DNA of 45,116 nucleotides from contig CAYSCZ010000021.1 of the NCBI GenBank assembly GCA_964429655.1, positions 1 through 45,116 of the forward strand. The letters are read 5' to 3'. Under the pieces are notes generated by a model. The model worked only from the letters and a program-made list of their open reading frames with translations. It searched no databases and was not told the DNA's origin. Origin of the DNA: CAYSCZ01 sp964429655 (GTDB lineage: Bacteria; Bacteroidota; Bacteroidia; Cytophagales; Cyclobacteriaceae). This document shows, piece after piece, positions 18,163 to 27,013 of the stretch. The translations under genes were made by a program, and so were the position numbers. The first letter of the stretch is position 1, and every line of letters starts with the position of its first letter.

Positions 18163-19260
18163 CTAAAAGTTTTTTCTTCTGTTTTTTTTGTAGTCTTCGA
18201 AAATGAGGTGACCTAGTCCTTGTAGGTCTGAATAGTAAGCATTACCGTTGTTCGCCTCAGTAAATTCTCTTACAAATTGTTTCAGGTAAGGGTCTGAAGT
18301 AATCATAAAGGTGGTAATGGGTATTTTTTGTTTTCTAAATTGTCCTGCCAGATTAAGTGTTTTATTGATAATTTTTGGATCGAGGCCAAAACTGTTCTTA
18401 TAGTATTTTATACCCTGTTTCAAACAGGTGGGCTTACCATCTGTGATCATAAACACCTGTTTGTTTTGTGTTTTTCTTTTTCTCAAGATATCCATAGCTA
18501 GCTCTAGCCCGGCAACTGTGTTGGTATGGTATGGCCCTACTTTAAGATAAGGAAGGTCTTTTATTTCTATTTGCCACGCATCATTCCCAAATACCAGTAC
18601 ATCTAAAGTATCTTTAGGATAGCGGGTAGTGATTAACTCAGATAGAGCCATCGCTACTTTTTTGGCCGGCGTAATGCGGTCTTCACCATAAAGGATCATT
18701 GAATGACTGATGTCTATCATCAACACTGTTGAAGTTTGAGTCAGAAATTCTTCCTCATAAACTTCCAAATCATGCTCGGTTAAAAAGAAATTGCTATATC
18801 CGTGATTGATCTGAGCATTTCGTATGGAATCCGTCATGGAGATTTGATCGGGAGCATCCCCAAATTGGAAGTCCCTTTTATCTGTTGATCTTTCATTTCC
18901 AGGACCAGTGTAATTTGTTCTATGATTCCCTTTGCCGGATTTTTTTAATTTTCCAAATATTTCTTCCAAAGCATTCTTCCGAATGGTTTGCTCGGTTTTG
19001 GAGGACATCTGTATTTCTCCGGATTTATTGTCTTCAGTTATATATCCTTTTTTCTTTAAATCTTCTATGAAATCCCCAATTCCATATTCGTCATTTGTTA
19101 AGTTGTATTGCCTGTCAAGTTCCGTCATCCATGAAATGGTTTCATTGACATCTCCTGATGTAATGACCATTAGTTGAAGAAAGATATCAAGTAAATTCTC
19201 AAAAGTTGATTTCTGCTGACTCTGCTGTGGTATATACTTAGAGAAACGATGTCCTAACAT
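18163..19260 (-). CDS. VWA-domain protein, partner of the AAA+ ATPase
   Basis: The 365-residue cytoplasmic protein has a helical N-terminal part (1-160) and a C-terminal von Willebrand factor A domain. The metal-ion-dependent adhesion site is complete at its first motif, D183-S185-S187 in MIDISHSM. It continues with a Thr-containing loop and MITDGKPTCLKQG. It heads the four-gene operon and is followed 6 bp later by the chelatase-type ATPase, the arrangement seen in other AAA/VWA pairs. It probably presents a client to the ATPase through the metal site. The 202-bp spacer upstream is the likely promoter region. Confidence 0.87.
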   Translation of the reverse strand: MLGHRFSKYIPQQSQQKSTFENLLDIFLQLMVITSGDVNETISWMTELDRQYNLTNDEYGIGDFIEDLKKKGYITEDNKSGEIQMSSKTEQTIRKNALEEIFGKLKKSGKGNHRTNYTGPGNERSTDKRDFQFGDAPDQISMTDSIRNAQINHGYSNFFLTEHDLEVYEEEFLTQTSTVLMIDISHSMILYGEDRITPAKKVAMALSELITTRYPKDTLDVLVFGNDAWQIEIKDLPYLKVGPYHTNTVAGLELAMDILRKRKTQNKQVFMITDGKPTCLKQGIKYYKNSFGLDPKIINKTLNLAGQFRKQKIPITTFMITSDPYLKQFVREFTEANNGNAYYSDLQGLGHLIFEDYKKNRRKNF

Positions 19261-19462
19261 GATGAGCGTTCCATTACATTTTGAGATTATACGATATGAT
19301 GCGATGACAACATCATAAAACTATTTATATTTCAAGGCTTTTTCTAAGAACAAGACAGGATCAACAAAGGTTTTTCTTGAATATTTTAAATTATCAAAAA
19401 CCAAATGTCTAATTCCAGGTAAAACTTCAAATGACCAGGATCATTTTTTAAGTACTGGAAAT

Positions 19463-20077
19463 TTATTTTTTAGGCATTGATCCAAAGATTAAATCCCAGA
19501 AAGGTGAGGATACGCCAAACGCGTGTTCCGAATCTTTGTAATGATGTATTCCGTGATGTACCCACAATATTTTAAGGAAGTTATTGGGCGGTCTGAAAGC
19601 ATGTACAGAATAGTGAACACCAAGATAGGTTGTATAACCCATTAGAAAACCTGGTAGGAATCCTAGCGCATAATCACCCATTATAAAATCGAATAAAAAA
19701 TAAAATACCGCTGATAACAATAAGCTTAGAGGAATGGGCATAGCTAACCGGTCCTTATCCTTGGGGTAATCATGATGAACACCATGAATGGTATATGAAA
19801 TTTTCTCTTTTTTCGGAGTATCTGGCTTCATATGAAATACAAACCTATGCATGATATACTCGATCAATGTAAAGGACATAAAACCAGCTATGAATAGGAT
19901 CACTATATTTAAAACGGTAAGACCGAAGGTTGCTATTCCAATATAAATACAAACCGCGGATATTATTGTATAGATTGAAAGCGGAAATAGTATATGCGTA
20001 CGCGTTAGGCTTTCTAATATTTGGTTATCAAATAAAATTTTCGTGCCCTTGTGATGAGGAGTAGTAATATTTGCCAT
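19463..20077 (-). CDS. Fatty acid hydroxylase / sterol desaturase superfamily membrane protein
   Basis: The 204-residue integral membrane di-iron protein has the histidine clusters of the family: EYIMHRFVFHM, HGVHHDYP, VHYSVHAF and WVHHGIHHYKDSEHAFG. Four hydrophobic segments are visible, and the length matches the short fatty acid 2-hydroxylase type rather than sterol desaturases. Cytophagales make hydroxylated sphingolipid-like and sulfonolipid fatty acids, so hydroxylation of a lipid acyl chain is a reasonable inference, but the substrate cannot be read. It stands alone on the minus strand between bshA (62 bp upstream) and the VWA operon. Confidence 0.85.
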   Translation of the reverse strand: MANITTPHHKGTKILFDNQILESLTRTHILFPLSIYTIISAVCIYIGIATFGLTVLNIVILFIAGFMSFTLIEYIMHRFVFHMKPDTPKKEKISYTIHGVHHDYPKDKDRLAMPIPLSLLLSAVFYFLFDFIMGDYALGFLPGFLMGYTTYLGVHYSVHAFRPPNNFLKILWVHHGIHHYKDSEHAFGVSSPFWDLIFGSMPKK

Positions 20078-20139
20078 AGTCTAAAATCTTTAATTAAAAG
20101 TAACCGTAAATATAAATAATATTGGCAGATGTTTATTAT

Positions 20140-21282
20140 TCAGGCAGTTACTACAGTTTTCATAGTTGCCAGTATCTCATTGTAAAAATCTTCATACAAA
20201 GGCAAAACTCTATTTATATCAAATTCCTTCGCCCTCATTAATGCGCCATTTTTGAATTTATCCAGATTTTTATCATCTAAAATTTTTATTGATTTTTCTG
20301 CCATACCCTCAATATCCCCTATTTCACAAACATACCCGGATAAATTATTGATGTTTAATTCCGGTAATCCCCCGGCATTGGATGATATCACAGGGACTTC
20401 ACAGGCCATGGCTTCCAGTGCGGCTAATCCAAAACTTTCTTTTTCAGAAGGCATTATGAATAAATCCGCAACCGAAAGCACTTCCTCCACGGTTTCCAAT
20501 TTACCCAGGAACCTAGTATCGTAATCGACTTCTAATTGCCTGGATAATTTTTCTATTCCCGAGCGCTCGGGCCCATCACCAATCAAAAGTAATTTTGAAG
20601 GGACTACATTTCTTACCCTTTTAAATATTTCCAGGACATCCTGCACCCGCTTTACCTTCCTAAAATTAGAGGTATGGATAATCAGCTTTTCATCATGCGG
20701 GCATATGGCCTTTTTAAAATGGTCTTTCTTTTGTTTTTTAAACCTTCCCAAATCAATGAAATTGGGGATCACCTTAATGTCGGTGGTTATATCAAAAATA
20801 TCATAAGTATCATTTTTAAGATCTTCAGATACTGCTGTTACACCATCAGAATTATTAATAGAGAAAGTTACAACCGGTTCGTAAGACGGATCTTTTCCAA
20901 CCAAGGTGATATCAGTACCATGAAGTGTTGTAATAATTGGTATATTTCTGCCTCTACTGGCTATTATTTGTTTAGCCATAAAAGCCGCAGAGGCATGGGG
21001 AATTGCATAGTGAACATGCAATAGGTCCAGTGCTTCAAATTCAACGACATTTACCATCTTACTGGCTAAGGCCAATTCATAAGGTGGATATTGAAAAAGT
21101 GGATATGTTTTGATACCAACCTCATGATAAAACAGGTTCTGTGAGAAATAATCAAGCCGTGTGGGTTGAGAATAAGTGATAAAATGAACCTGATGCCCTT
21201 TTTTGGCCAGCCCTTTACCCAGTTCGGTAGCTACTACTCCGCTACCTCCATATGTTGGGTAGCACACTATTCCTATTTTCAT
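20140..21282 (-). CDS. bshA: N-acetyl-alpha-D-glucosaminyl L-malate synthase
   Basis: BshA joins UDP-GlcNAc and L-malate in the first step of bacillithiol synthesis. The 380-residue GT-B glycosyltransferase starts with the family signature IGIVCYPTYGGSGVVATELG and has LHVHYAIPHA near residue 90. The nucleotide-sugar site is PSEKESFGLAALEAMACEVP, with two glutamates seven residues apart. Bacillithiol is known from Firmicutes and many Bacteroidota. bshB and bshC are not in the window. Its ATG overlaps the stop of the upstream GH3-like/beta-lactamase gene by 4 bp, so the two are probably translated from one message. Confidence 0.93.
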   Translation of the reverse strand: MKIGIVCYPTYGGSGVVATELGKGLAKKGHQVHFITYSQPTRLDYFSQNLFYHEVGIKTYPLFQYPPYELALASKMVNVVEFEALDLLHVHYAIPHASAAFMAKQIIASRGRNIPIITTLHGTDITLVGKDPSYEPVVTFSINNSDGVTAVSEDLKNDTYDIFDITTDIKVIPNFIDLGRFKKQKKDHFKKAICPHDEKLIIHTSNFRKVKRVQDVLEIFKRVRNVVPSKLLLIGDGPERSGIEKLSRQLEVDYDTRFLGKLETVEEVLSVADLFIMPSEKESFGLAALEAMACEVPVISSNAGGLPELNINNLSGYVCEIGDIEGMAEKSIKILDDKNLDKFKNGALMRAKEFDINRVLPLYEDFYNEILATMKTVVTA

Positions 21283-23933
21283 GAATCGGAGAGAATTGAT
21301 TCGTAAATAATATCTTGCACTCTAGTACGAATCTTCTTCTCATGTAGTTTGTTATTCTTCACTTCAGGATATATCCTGTTTGAGAGGAAAATATAACATA
21401 AATCATAATCAGGATCTGCCCATATCATGGTGCCAGTAAATCCTGTATGTCCGAAACTATTCATGGTTGCATATTTTGATACCATTTTACGATTATAGCG
21501 TCTTGGTTTGTCCCACCCTAAAGCCCTTCTGTTTTGGCGAAAAGCTTTTTTAGTGAACTTATAGACAACCTCAGGGTGGAAATACCTTTCTCCGCCATAT
21601 TGCCCATAACTCAATATCATCTGGAGGTTTTTTGCCAGCGAGTTGGCATCAGCGAATAATCCGGCATGACCGGCTACCTCGCCCAGTATAGCCGCGTTTT
21701 GATCATGTACAGTGCCCCAGATTTGGGTTTTCCTAAAGTAATAGTCATACTCAGTCGGCGCGATTTGTTTTAGATCATAATTACACAGTGGTTTGTACTG
21801 GATGTGATCAGCGCCCAATCGGTCAAATATGTGCTGACTTAAGAAATCCTCTATTGGTTGGTTTAAAATGTGTTCAACTAATACTTTCAAAATAATGAAT
21901 CCAATGTCGCTATAGCGATAACTGTATGATTTTTTCCATCCCGGCAGATACCTTAAGTCTGAGTTTACCACTAATGACCAAACAGTATCCTTAAGCGCCT
22001 CTCTGTTAAAATCCTGACTTGAGATATAAACCTTGTCATAACCATTTTGTTCATTGTCATTAAGTTTTATACCACCTAATCCATCACCACCAAATGTTTC
22101 TTTCCATAAAGGAATGAAAGACTTCAATCCTGCCTGATGGGCCAGGATATCCTTTATGACCAGATCTGCTTTGTTGGTGCCCTCTAATTCGGGCATATAA
22201 TATTTAAGCGGTTTATTAAGGTCCATACGATTTTGGTCGACCAGGAACATTAGCGTCTGGGTGGTTGCGACCACTTTGGTAAGGGATGCCAGATCATAAA
22301 GTGTATTTGATTTCACAGGGTGTACTTTATCATAAGTGAAATGACCATATACCTTATCAAATATTACTTCTCCATCTTTTAAAGCCATTACCTGACACCC
22401 AGGCGTGGCTCCTTCATCGATTGCTTCTTTGATGATGTCATCGATTTCATTTAGTCTTTTATAATCAATTTTATGATTAGGCCTCAGGGGAGCATAGGTT
22501 ATTCTGGTCCGCTTATGAATCGAAAAGCCATCTCCTGTTTTCATAAAAGCATCCAGGTCATAAGGTAATTGACCATTCACAACATGACCCCCGAAGATAA
22601 TCTGAGGGAATAATTTGGTAGCAATTTCAGAATATTCATGCGTCCAAACCACTGCATCAAATTCATCATACCCCAATTTTAAATCATGATGTGTTACTAG
22701 AATAGTCTTTGTTGCATCACCTGTCAGTACAGTAATTTTATTTAACCTTTCCTCCTGAAGACTATGAGAAGAAAAATTATTAATAATTACCAAATCATAA
22801 TTAGCCAGACTTTCTGGAAGGTCCCCGAAGTGGTAATGGTATGCGTAACCATATTTATTAATCAATTCCCTAAATGTCGAATCCCCGGGTCTTGATATGG
22901 TGGCAATATATTTCAGATCAAGATTTTTTACAGGTAATAAGTTGTTGTTATTCTTAGCCAGAACAATGGAATGATCAGTAATGTCAAGTCTAAAATTCTC
23001 ATAAGTTTCTCCAAAAAAGTTATGTCTTAAACTTTTAATTGATTTTAAATAGTCATTGCTTGCCTTAAAATAAGCTTTCGCCTGTATAATTTTTTTTGCT
23101 GAATTTTCAATCTGCTTTCTTTTTAAGTTACCATCAATAGCATCGATATATTTAGATATTCCCAGGGAAGAAATTTCATCAATTAGCATAAAATCACCAC
23201 CTGATTTTAGGGTGGACAAAGGATCGGCATAATTAGCGGCTGAAAAATGTAATAAACTTGGATTCTCTGAGATGTAATTTTTATAGAACCGTTTGTTGAA
23301 CGACATTTCCTTCAAGGGAAGAGCATTGAAATATTTTTCTAATGGTTCAAACTGTAGGTCGGTTTTTGACTCATCCGATTGATAAAATCCAGAATGACTA
23401 ATTCCACTGTCCGACAGGCCTGATAAAAAGCTCTGTATTGCCCTGTCGCTATACGATTTTTGAAACTTAGATGGATCTTTTATGATTAAATCAACACCCA
23501 GGCTATCCAAAACTTTGCCTACATAGAAACCATAATTGGCAAGAAGTTCTCTTTTTCTAATGCTCGCTAGTTGATTGAAGTTGGCGATAGGTAAATCATT
23601 ATTGAATGCCAGGTTATCCCCAATTTTAAATCCAATGATCGGTGAAGGGGATAAGTTTTTAACGTCTTTAATTAAGGATAAGCTTTCGGAGGATAAATCA
23701 CTGAATATTACACCTCCTAATTTATATTTATGGGTTAAATCACGAATGACGATGTTTTGTACAAAATCCGTTTGATCATCGATAGATAAGAAGATCATCT
23801 GACCTATTTTTTCTTTATCGGATAAATTATCTAACGTATTTTCAACCCATAGCTTTTTGTCATCTGATATACACAGAAAACTGTTGATGAATACATTAAA
23901 AATTAATCCAAACAAAGTGATTAACCTTGCCAA
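21279..23933 (-). CDS. Degenerate GH3 domain fused to a class C beta-lactamase-type serine hydrolase
   Basis: The 884-residue exported protein starts with a signal peptide (about 1-22). Residues about 25-300 resemble GH3 N-terminal domains (LSDKEKIGQMIFLSI), and about 315-470 the GH3 C-terminal domain. The KHFPGHG motif and the nucleophile motif (S/T)D(A/S)L were not found, so this part is probably inactive. Residues about 510-884 form a beta-lactamase/esterase domain with Ser550 in SLTK, YSDIGF in place of YxN, and HTGFTG in place of KTG. A role in peptidoglycan or cell-surface metabolism is inferred. The only usable start is TTG at 23931-23933; no in-frame ATG lies between it and the upstream stop. 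Its end overlaps bshA. Confidence 0.85.
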   Translation of the reverse strand: MARLITLFGLIFNVFINSFLCISDDKKLWVENTLDNLSDKEKIGQMIFLSIDDQTDFVQNIVIRDLTHKYKLGGVIFSDLSSESLSLIKDVKNLSPSPIIGFKIGDNLAFNNDLPIANFNQLASIRKRELLANYGFYVGKVLDSLGVDLIIKDPSKFQKSYSDRAIQSFLSGLSDSGISHSGFYQSDESKTDLQFEPLEKYFNALPLKEMSFNKRFYKNYISENPSLLHFSAANYADPLSTLKSGGDFMLIDEISSLGISKYIDAIDGNLKRKQIENSAKKIIQAKAYFKASNDYLKSIKSLRHNFFGETYENFRLDITDHSIVLAKNNNNLLPVKNLDLKYIATISRPGDSTFRELINKYGYAYHYHFGDLPESLANYDLVIINNFSSHSLQEERLNKITVLTGDATKTILVTHHDLKLGYDEFDAVVWTHEYSEIATKLFPQIIFGGHVVNGQLPYDLDAFMKTGDGFSIHKRTRITYAPLRPNHKIDYKRLNEIDDIIKEAIDEGATPGCQVMALKDGEVIFDKVYGHFTYDKVHPVKSNTLYDLASLTKVVATTQTLMFLVDQNRMDLNKPLKYYMPELEGTNKADLVIKDILAHQAGLKSFIPLWKETFGGDGLGGIKLNDNEQNGYDKVYISSQDFNREALKDTVWSLVVNSDLRYLPGWKKSYSYRYSDIGFIILKVLVEHILNQPIEDFLSQHIFDRLGADHIQYKPLCNYDLKQIAPTEYDYYFRKTQIWGTVHDQNAAILGEVAGHAGLFADANSLAKNLQMILSYGQYGGERYFHPEVVYKFTKKAFRQNRRALGWDKPRRYNRKMVSKYATMNSFGHTGFTGTMIWADPDYDLCYIFLSNRIYPEVKNNKLHEKKIRTRVQDIIYESILSDS

Positions 23934-24060
23934 AATTTTATTCGTTTTCCTGATGAATGATAATTGTACATTAGATAAGAAATTACTTGCAAAACAAGAA
24001 CATTTCTAATTAAGTTCTTATTGATTTTAACATTAAAAAAAGGAAATATTTATTTTTCGT

Positions 24061-24417
24061 ATGAAATTCCCTTCAATATTTAGATTACCAAAGCATCAAA
24101 GGTTTCATTACCAACCCCGGTTTTATGATCCTGTTAAAGAAGATATAGAAAATAGAAGGAAAGTTTATGCAAAAAAATACGACCATAATGATATTGAATA
24201 TAAATCTTCAATTTCCGGGGCCTTTAAAAGAAAAAGAACAAATGTAAAATCTTTAAGTGCATCATTAATACAGCTAATCATAGCTGTCGGTTTGATGGCT
24301 ACATTTATAGGATGGTTATTTTATGGAAATGTTGTATTTAATTTCTTTCTAATAATAATTCCCATCTATTTTGTGCTTAGGTTAAGAAATATATTCAGGA
24401 AGAAAGAAAAGGAATGA
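24061..24417 (+). CDS. Small conserved Bacteroidota membrane protein upstream of mutL
   Basis: The 118-residue protein has a basic soluble N-terminal half with FHYQPRFYDPVKED, and two hydrophobic segments near residues 76-95 and 96-110, ending in a basic tail. From memory, small proteins with a similar F-Y-x-PRFY motif next to mutL are annotated as 'riboflavin synthase subunit beta' in this phylum. Nothing in the sequence supports riboflavin synthesis, so that name looks wrong. The stop overlaps the mutL start (ATGA). The function is unknown; the conserved coupling with mutL is the only clue. Confidence 0.75.
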   Translation: MKFPSIFRLPKHQRFHYQPRFYDPVKEDIENRRKVYAKKYDHNDIEYKSSISGAFKRKRTNVKSLSASLIQLIIAVGLMATFIGWLFYGNVVFNFFLIIIPIYFVLRLRNIFRKKEKE

Positions 24418-26216
24418 GGGATTTGATCCATTTAATGCCGGACTCACTTGCCAATCAAATAGCAGCGGGGGAGGTAGTCCAGCGGCCAGCATCAGTGGTA
24501 AAAGAATTAGTTGAAAACAGCATAGACGCCGGCGCTAAAAACATCACCGTGATTGTAGATGAAGCCGGGAAAAAGAAGGTGCAGGTAATTGATGATGGTC
24601 ATGGGATGTCTGAAACTGATGCGAGAATGTGTTTTGAAAGACATGCTACCAGTAAAATCAAAGTATCAGAGGATTTATTTAAAATCAAAACCAAAGGTTT
24701 TCGTGGGGAAGCCCTGGCTTCAATTGCAGCAATAGCCCAGGTGGAGCTGAAAACAAAAGTCCCGGATAGCGAATTAGGCATATTCATTCGAATAGAGGGG
24801 TCTAAAGTTGTAAAACAGGAACATACTGTCACAGAAAGGGGTACGTGCTTGTCTATCAAGAATTTATTTTATAATGTCCCAGCCAGGAAAAATTTTTTGA
24901 AGACCAACCCTGTTGAATTGAAACACATAACAGATCAGTTTACCCGACTGGCACTGGCACATCCTGAAATAGCATTTTCGCTTTATCAAAATGATTTGGT
25001 TGCCCATAGCCTCACTCAAGGTAACTTGAGTGGAAGAATAGTTGGATTATTTGGTAATAATTATAAAGGGCAACTGGTCCCCTGTTTGGAAGACACCCAA
25101 CACTTGAAAGTGCATGGTTATGTGGGCAGGCCTGAATTTGCCAAAAGGACCAGGGGCGAGCAATTTTTCTTTGTCAACAACCGGTTCATTAAAAATAATT
25201 ATTTGAATCATGCTGTACTAAACGCCTATGAAGCACTTATTGGGAGAGAGCATTTCCCATTTTATTGTTTATTCATCGATATAGATCCGCAGGACATTGA
25301 TGTGAACATTCATCCCACAAAAACAGAAATAAAGTTCAAAGATGAGCGAACGATTTATGGTATCATAAAAGCCGCTGTTAGACAGGCATTGGGCAAGTTT
25401 AACATAACACCATCACTTGATTTTGATATAGATACAAATTTTGAGGGTCATACCAACAAGCTGGAGCGTGACATCCCAACCAAAGCAATCGGTTTACCTG
25501 CTGAGCAAAAAAATCAATTATCTCATTGGGAAGATCTCTACCGAATAGCAGAAAAAGAATCCAGGCCAAAACCTCAAGATTATCAGGAAAGCATAACTTT
25601 TCAAAGTGATTTTAATACTAACAGCCACAAGGAAACCAGTAAGGAGAAAAAGTCACCTTTTCAACTCCATGGGCAGTATATCATAAGGCAGGTGAAGTCT
25701 GGAATGATGATTATTGATCAAAGACTGGCACATGAAAGAATTCTTTATGAAAAGTATTTCGACAATTTAAAAAATAAAGCGGTATTAACCCAGCAGTGCC
25801 TTTTTCCTCAAAGCATTGAATTCAACCCCTCTGATATTTTATTGATCATGGATATGCAAGAGGAAATTAAAGCTTTGGGTTTTGATTTTGAGCGGATAGG
25901 TGAAATAAGCATTGTCTTGAATGGTATACCATCTGACTTAAATAAAAGCGCTGAAAAAAATATATTTGAAGAATTAATTGAGCAATATAAATACAATCAA
26001 TCCGCCTTAAAACTGGACGTTTCCGATAACCTTGCAAGATCGCTTGCAAAAAAATGTGCCATCCAATGGAATGAAAAACTCAATACCGAAGCGATGGATG
26101 AGATTATCGATAAACTTTTTGCCTGTCAACAGCCAAATTACACAGCCGACGGTCAACCAATATTTATACTGTTTAGTTTAGATAAGATAAAAAGTTTGTT
26201 CTTAAACCGTACTTGA
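24414..26216 (+). CDS. mutL: DNA mismatch repair protein MutL
   Basis: MutL couples mismatch recognition by MutS to strand incision and removal. The 600-residue protein has the GHKL ATPase domain at residues 1-330: IAAGEVVQRPASVVKELVEN, DAGAKN, DDGHGM and FRGEALASIAAI. The linker is charged, and the C-terminal domain starts at about 420. The region corresponding to the endonuclease motif DQHA(x)2E(x)4E reads DQRLAHERILYE, and the last motif reads PNYTADGQP instead of CPHGRP, so metal ligands differ from the B. subtilis type. Translation is probably coupled to the gene before (ATGA) and the rhomboid gene after (TGATG). Confidence 0.95.
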   Translation: MRDLIHLMPDSLANQIAAGEVVQRPASVVKELVENSIDAGAKNITVIVDEAGKKKVQVIDDGHGMSETDARMCFERHATSKIKVSEDLFKIKTKGFRGEALASIAAIAQVELKTKVPDSELGIFIRIEGSKVVKQEHTVTERGTCLSIKNLFYNVPARKNFLKTNPVELKHITDQFTRLALAHPEIAFSLYQNDLVAHSLTQGNLSGRIVGLFGNNYKGQLVPCLEDTQHLKVHGYVGRPEFAKRTRGEQFFFVNNRFIKNNYLNHAVLNAYEALIGREHFPFYCLFIDIDPQDIDVNIHPTKTEIKFKDERTIYGIIKAAVRQALGKFNITPSLDFDIDTNFEGHTNKLERDIPTKAIGLPAEQKNQLSHWEDLYRIAEKESRPKPQDYQESITFQSDFNTNSHKETSKEKKSPFQLHGQYIIRQVKSGMMIIDQRLAHERILYEKYFDNLKNKAVLTQQCLFPQSIEFNPSDILLIMDMQEEIKALGFDFERIGEISIVLNGIPSDLNKSAEKNIFEELIEQYKYNQSALKLDVSDNLARSLAKKCAIQWNEKLNTEAMDEIIDKLFACQQPNYTADGQPIFILFSLDKIKSLFLNRT

Positions 26217-27010
26217 TGTTTAGATTGACCCCAATGGTTAAAAATATACTGCTAATTAATGTTGGTATATTTTTTCTCCAAAGCTTCATCCCAATAAACT
26301 TTATAGACCTTTTTGGACTGAGATATATTTTTGCCCAAAAGTTTGCCCCTTATCAATTTGTAACCTATATGTGGATACATGGTGGGTTTGGGCATCTGTT
26401 GGGCAACATGTTTGCAGTATTCATTTTTGGCCCTATTCTGGAAAGACTATGGGGCGGCAAAAAATTTCTGACCTTTTATCTGATAACAGGCATAGGCGCA
26501 GGAATTTTATTTGGGGCGGTAGATTTTATTGAAAAGAGACAGTTGGAAAAGGACAGACAGGCATTCCTGAACAACCCTAATCCCGACAATTTCAATTTAT
26601 TTATTCTCGAACATCGGTCGCAAGGCTTTAACCTGAATGGATTAGCAGACTACAGCGATGATTTTTACGAATACCCTGAAAATTCCCAATACATAGATCA
26701 GTCGGTGGCCATAGTAAACGAGATTTACAATGATCTATGTAATATCCCCATGGTTGGAGCATCAGGTGCCGTTTTTGGAATATTGATGGCTTTTGGCATG
26801 CTCTTTCCAAATATGGAACTATTACTGCTCTTTCCTCCTATTCCAATAAAAGCAAAATATTTAGTTTTGTTCTATGGACTTTTTGAACTATATGCTGAGT
26901 TTTCAAGAATGCCCGGAGATAATGTTGCACACTTTGCACATTTGGGTGGAATGATCATCGCTTTTGTACTCATAAAATACTGGAGACAGAACTCAAATAG
27001 ACTCAATTAA
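26216..27010 (+). CDS. Rhomboid-family intramembrane serine protease (first of two)
   Basis: The 264-residue membrane protein cleaves, or is related to enzymes that cleave, transmembrane segments. The catalytic Ser is in MVGASGAVFG (about residue 183). The His is in VAHFAHLGGM near the C-terminus, and the preceding loop HGGFGHLLGNMF matches the HxxxxHxxxN region. Between the early helices and the Ser helix lies an unusually long, acidic soluble insertion of about 80 residues (EKRQLEKDR through NEIYNDLC). The ATG at 26216 overlaps the mutL stop as TGATG; the frame also has TTG one codon upstream. The second rhomboid begins 3 bp after its stop. Confidence 0.88.
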   Translation: MFRLTPMVKNILLINVGIFFLQSFIPINFIDLFGLRYIFAQKFAPYQFVTYMWIHGGFGHLLGNMFAVFIFGPILERLWGGKKFLTFYLITGIGAGILFGAVDFIEKRQLEKDRQAFLNNPNPDNFNLFILEHRSQGFNLNGLADYSDDFYEYPENSQYIDQSVAIVNEIYNDLCNIPMVGASGAVFGILMAFGMLFPNMELLLLFPPIPIKAKYLVLFYGLFELYAEFSRMPGDNVAHFAHLGGMIIAFVLIKYWRQNSNRLN

Positions 27011-27013
27011 ATT

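Noticed and set aside
16636..19260. Magnesium or cobalt chelatase for tetrapyrrole synthesis
   Set aside because: The ATPase and VWA proteins resemble chelatase subunits, but the large catalytic subunit and any pigment or cobalamin genes are absent.
24061..24417. Riboflavin synthase beta subunit
   Set aside because: The protein has two membrane segments and no lumazine synthase motifs.
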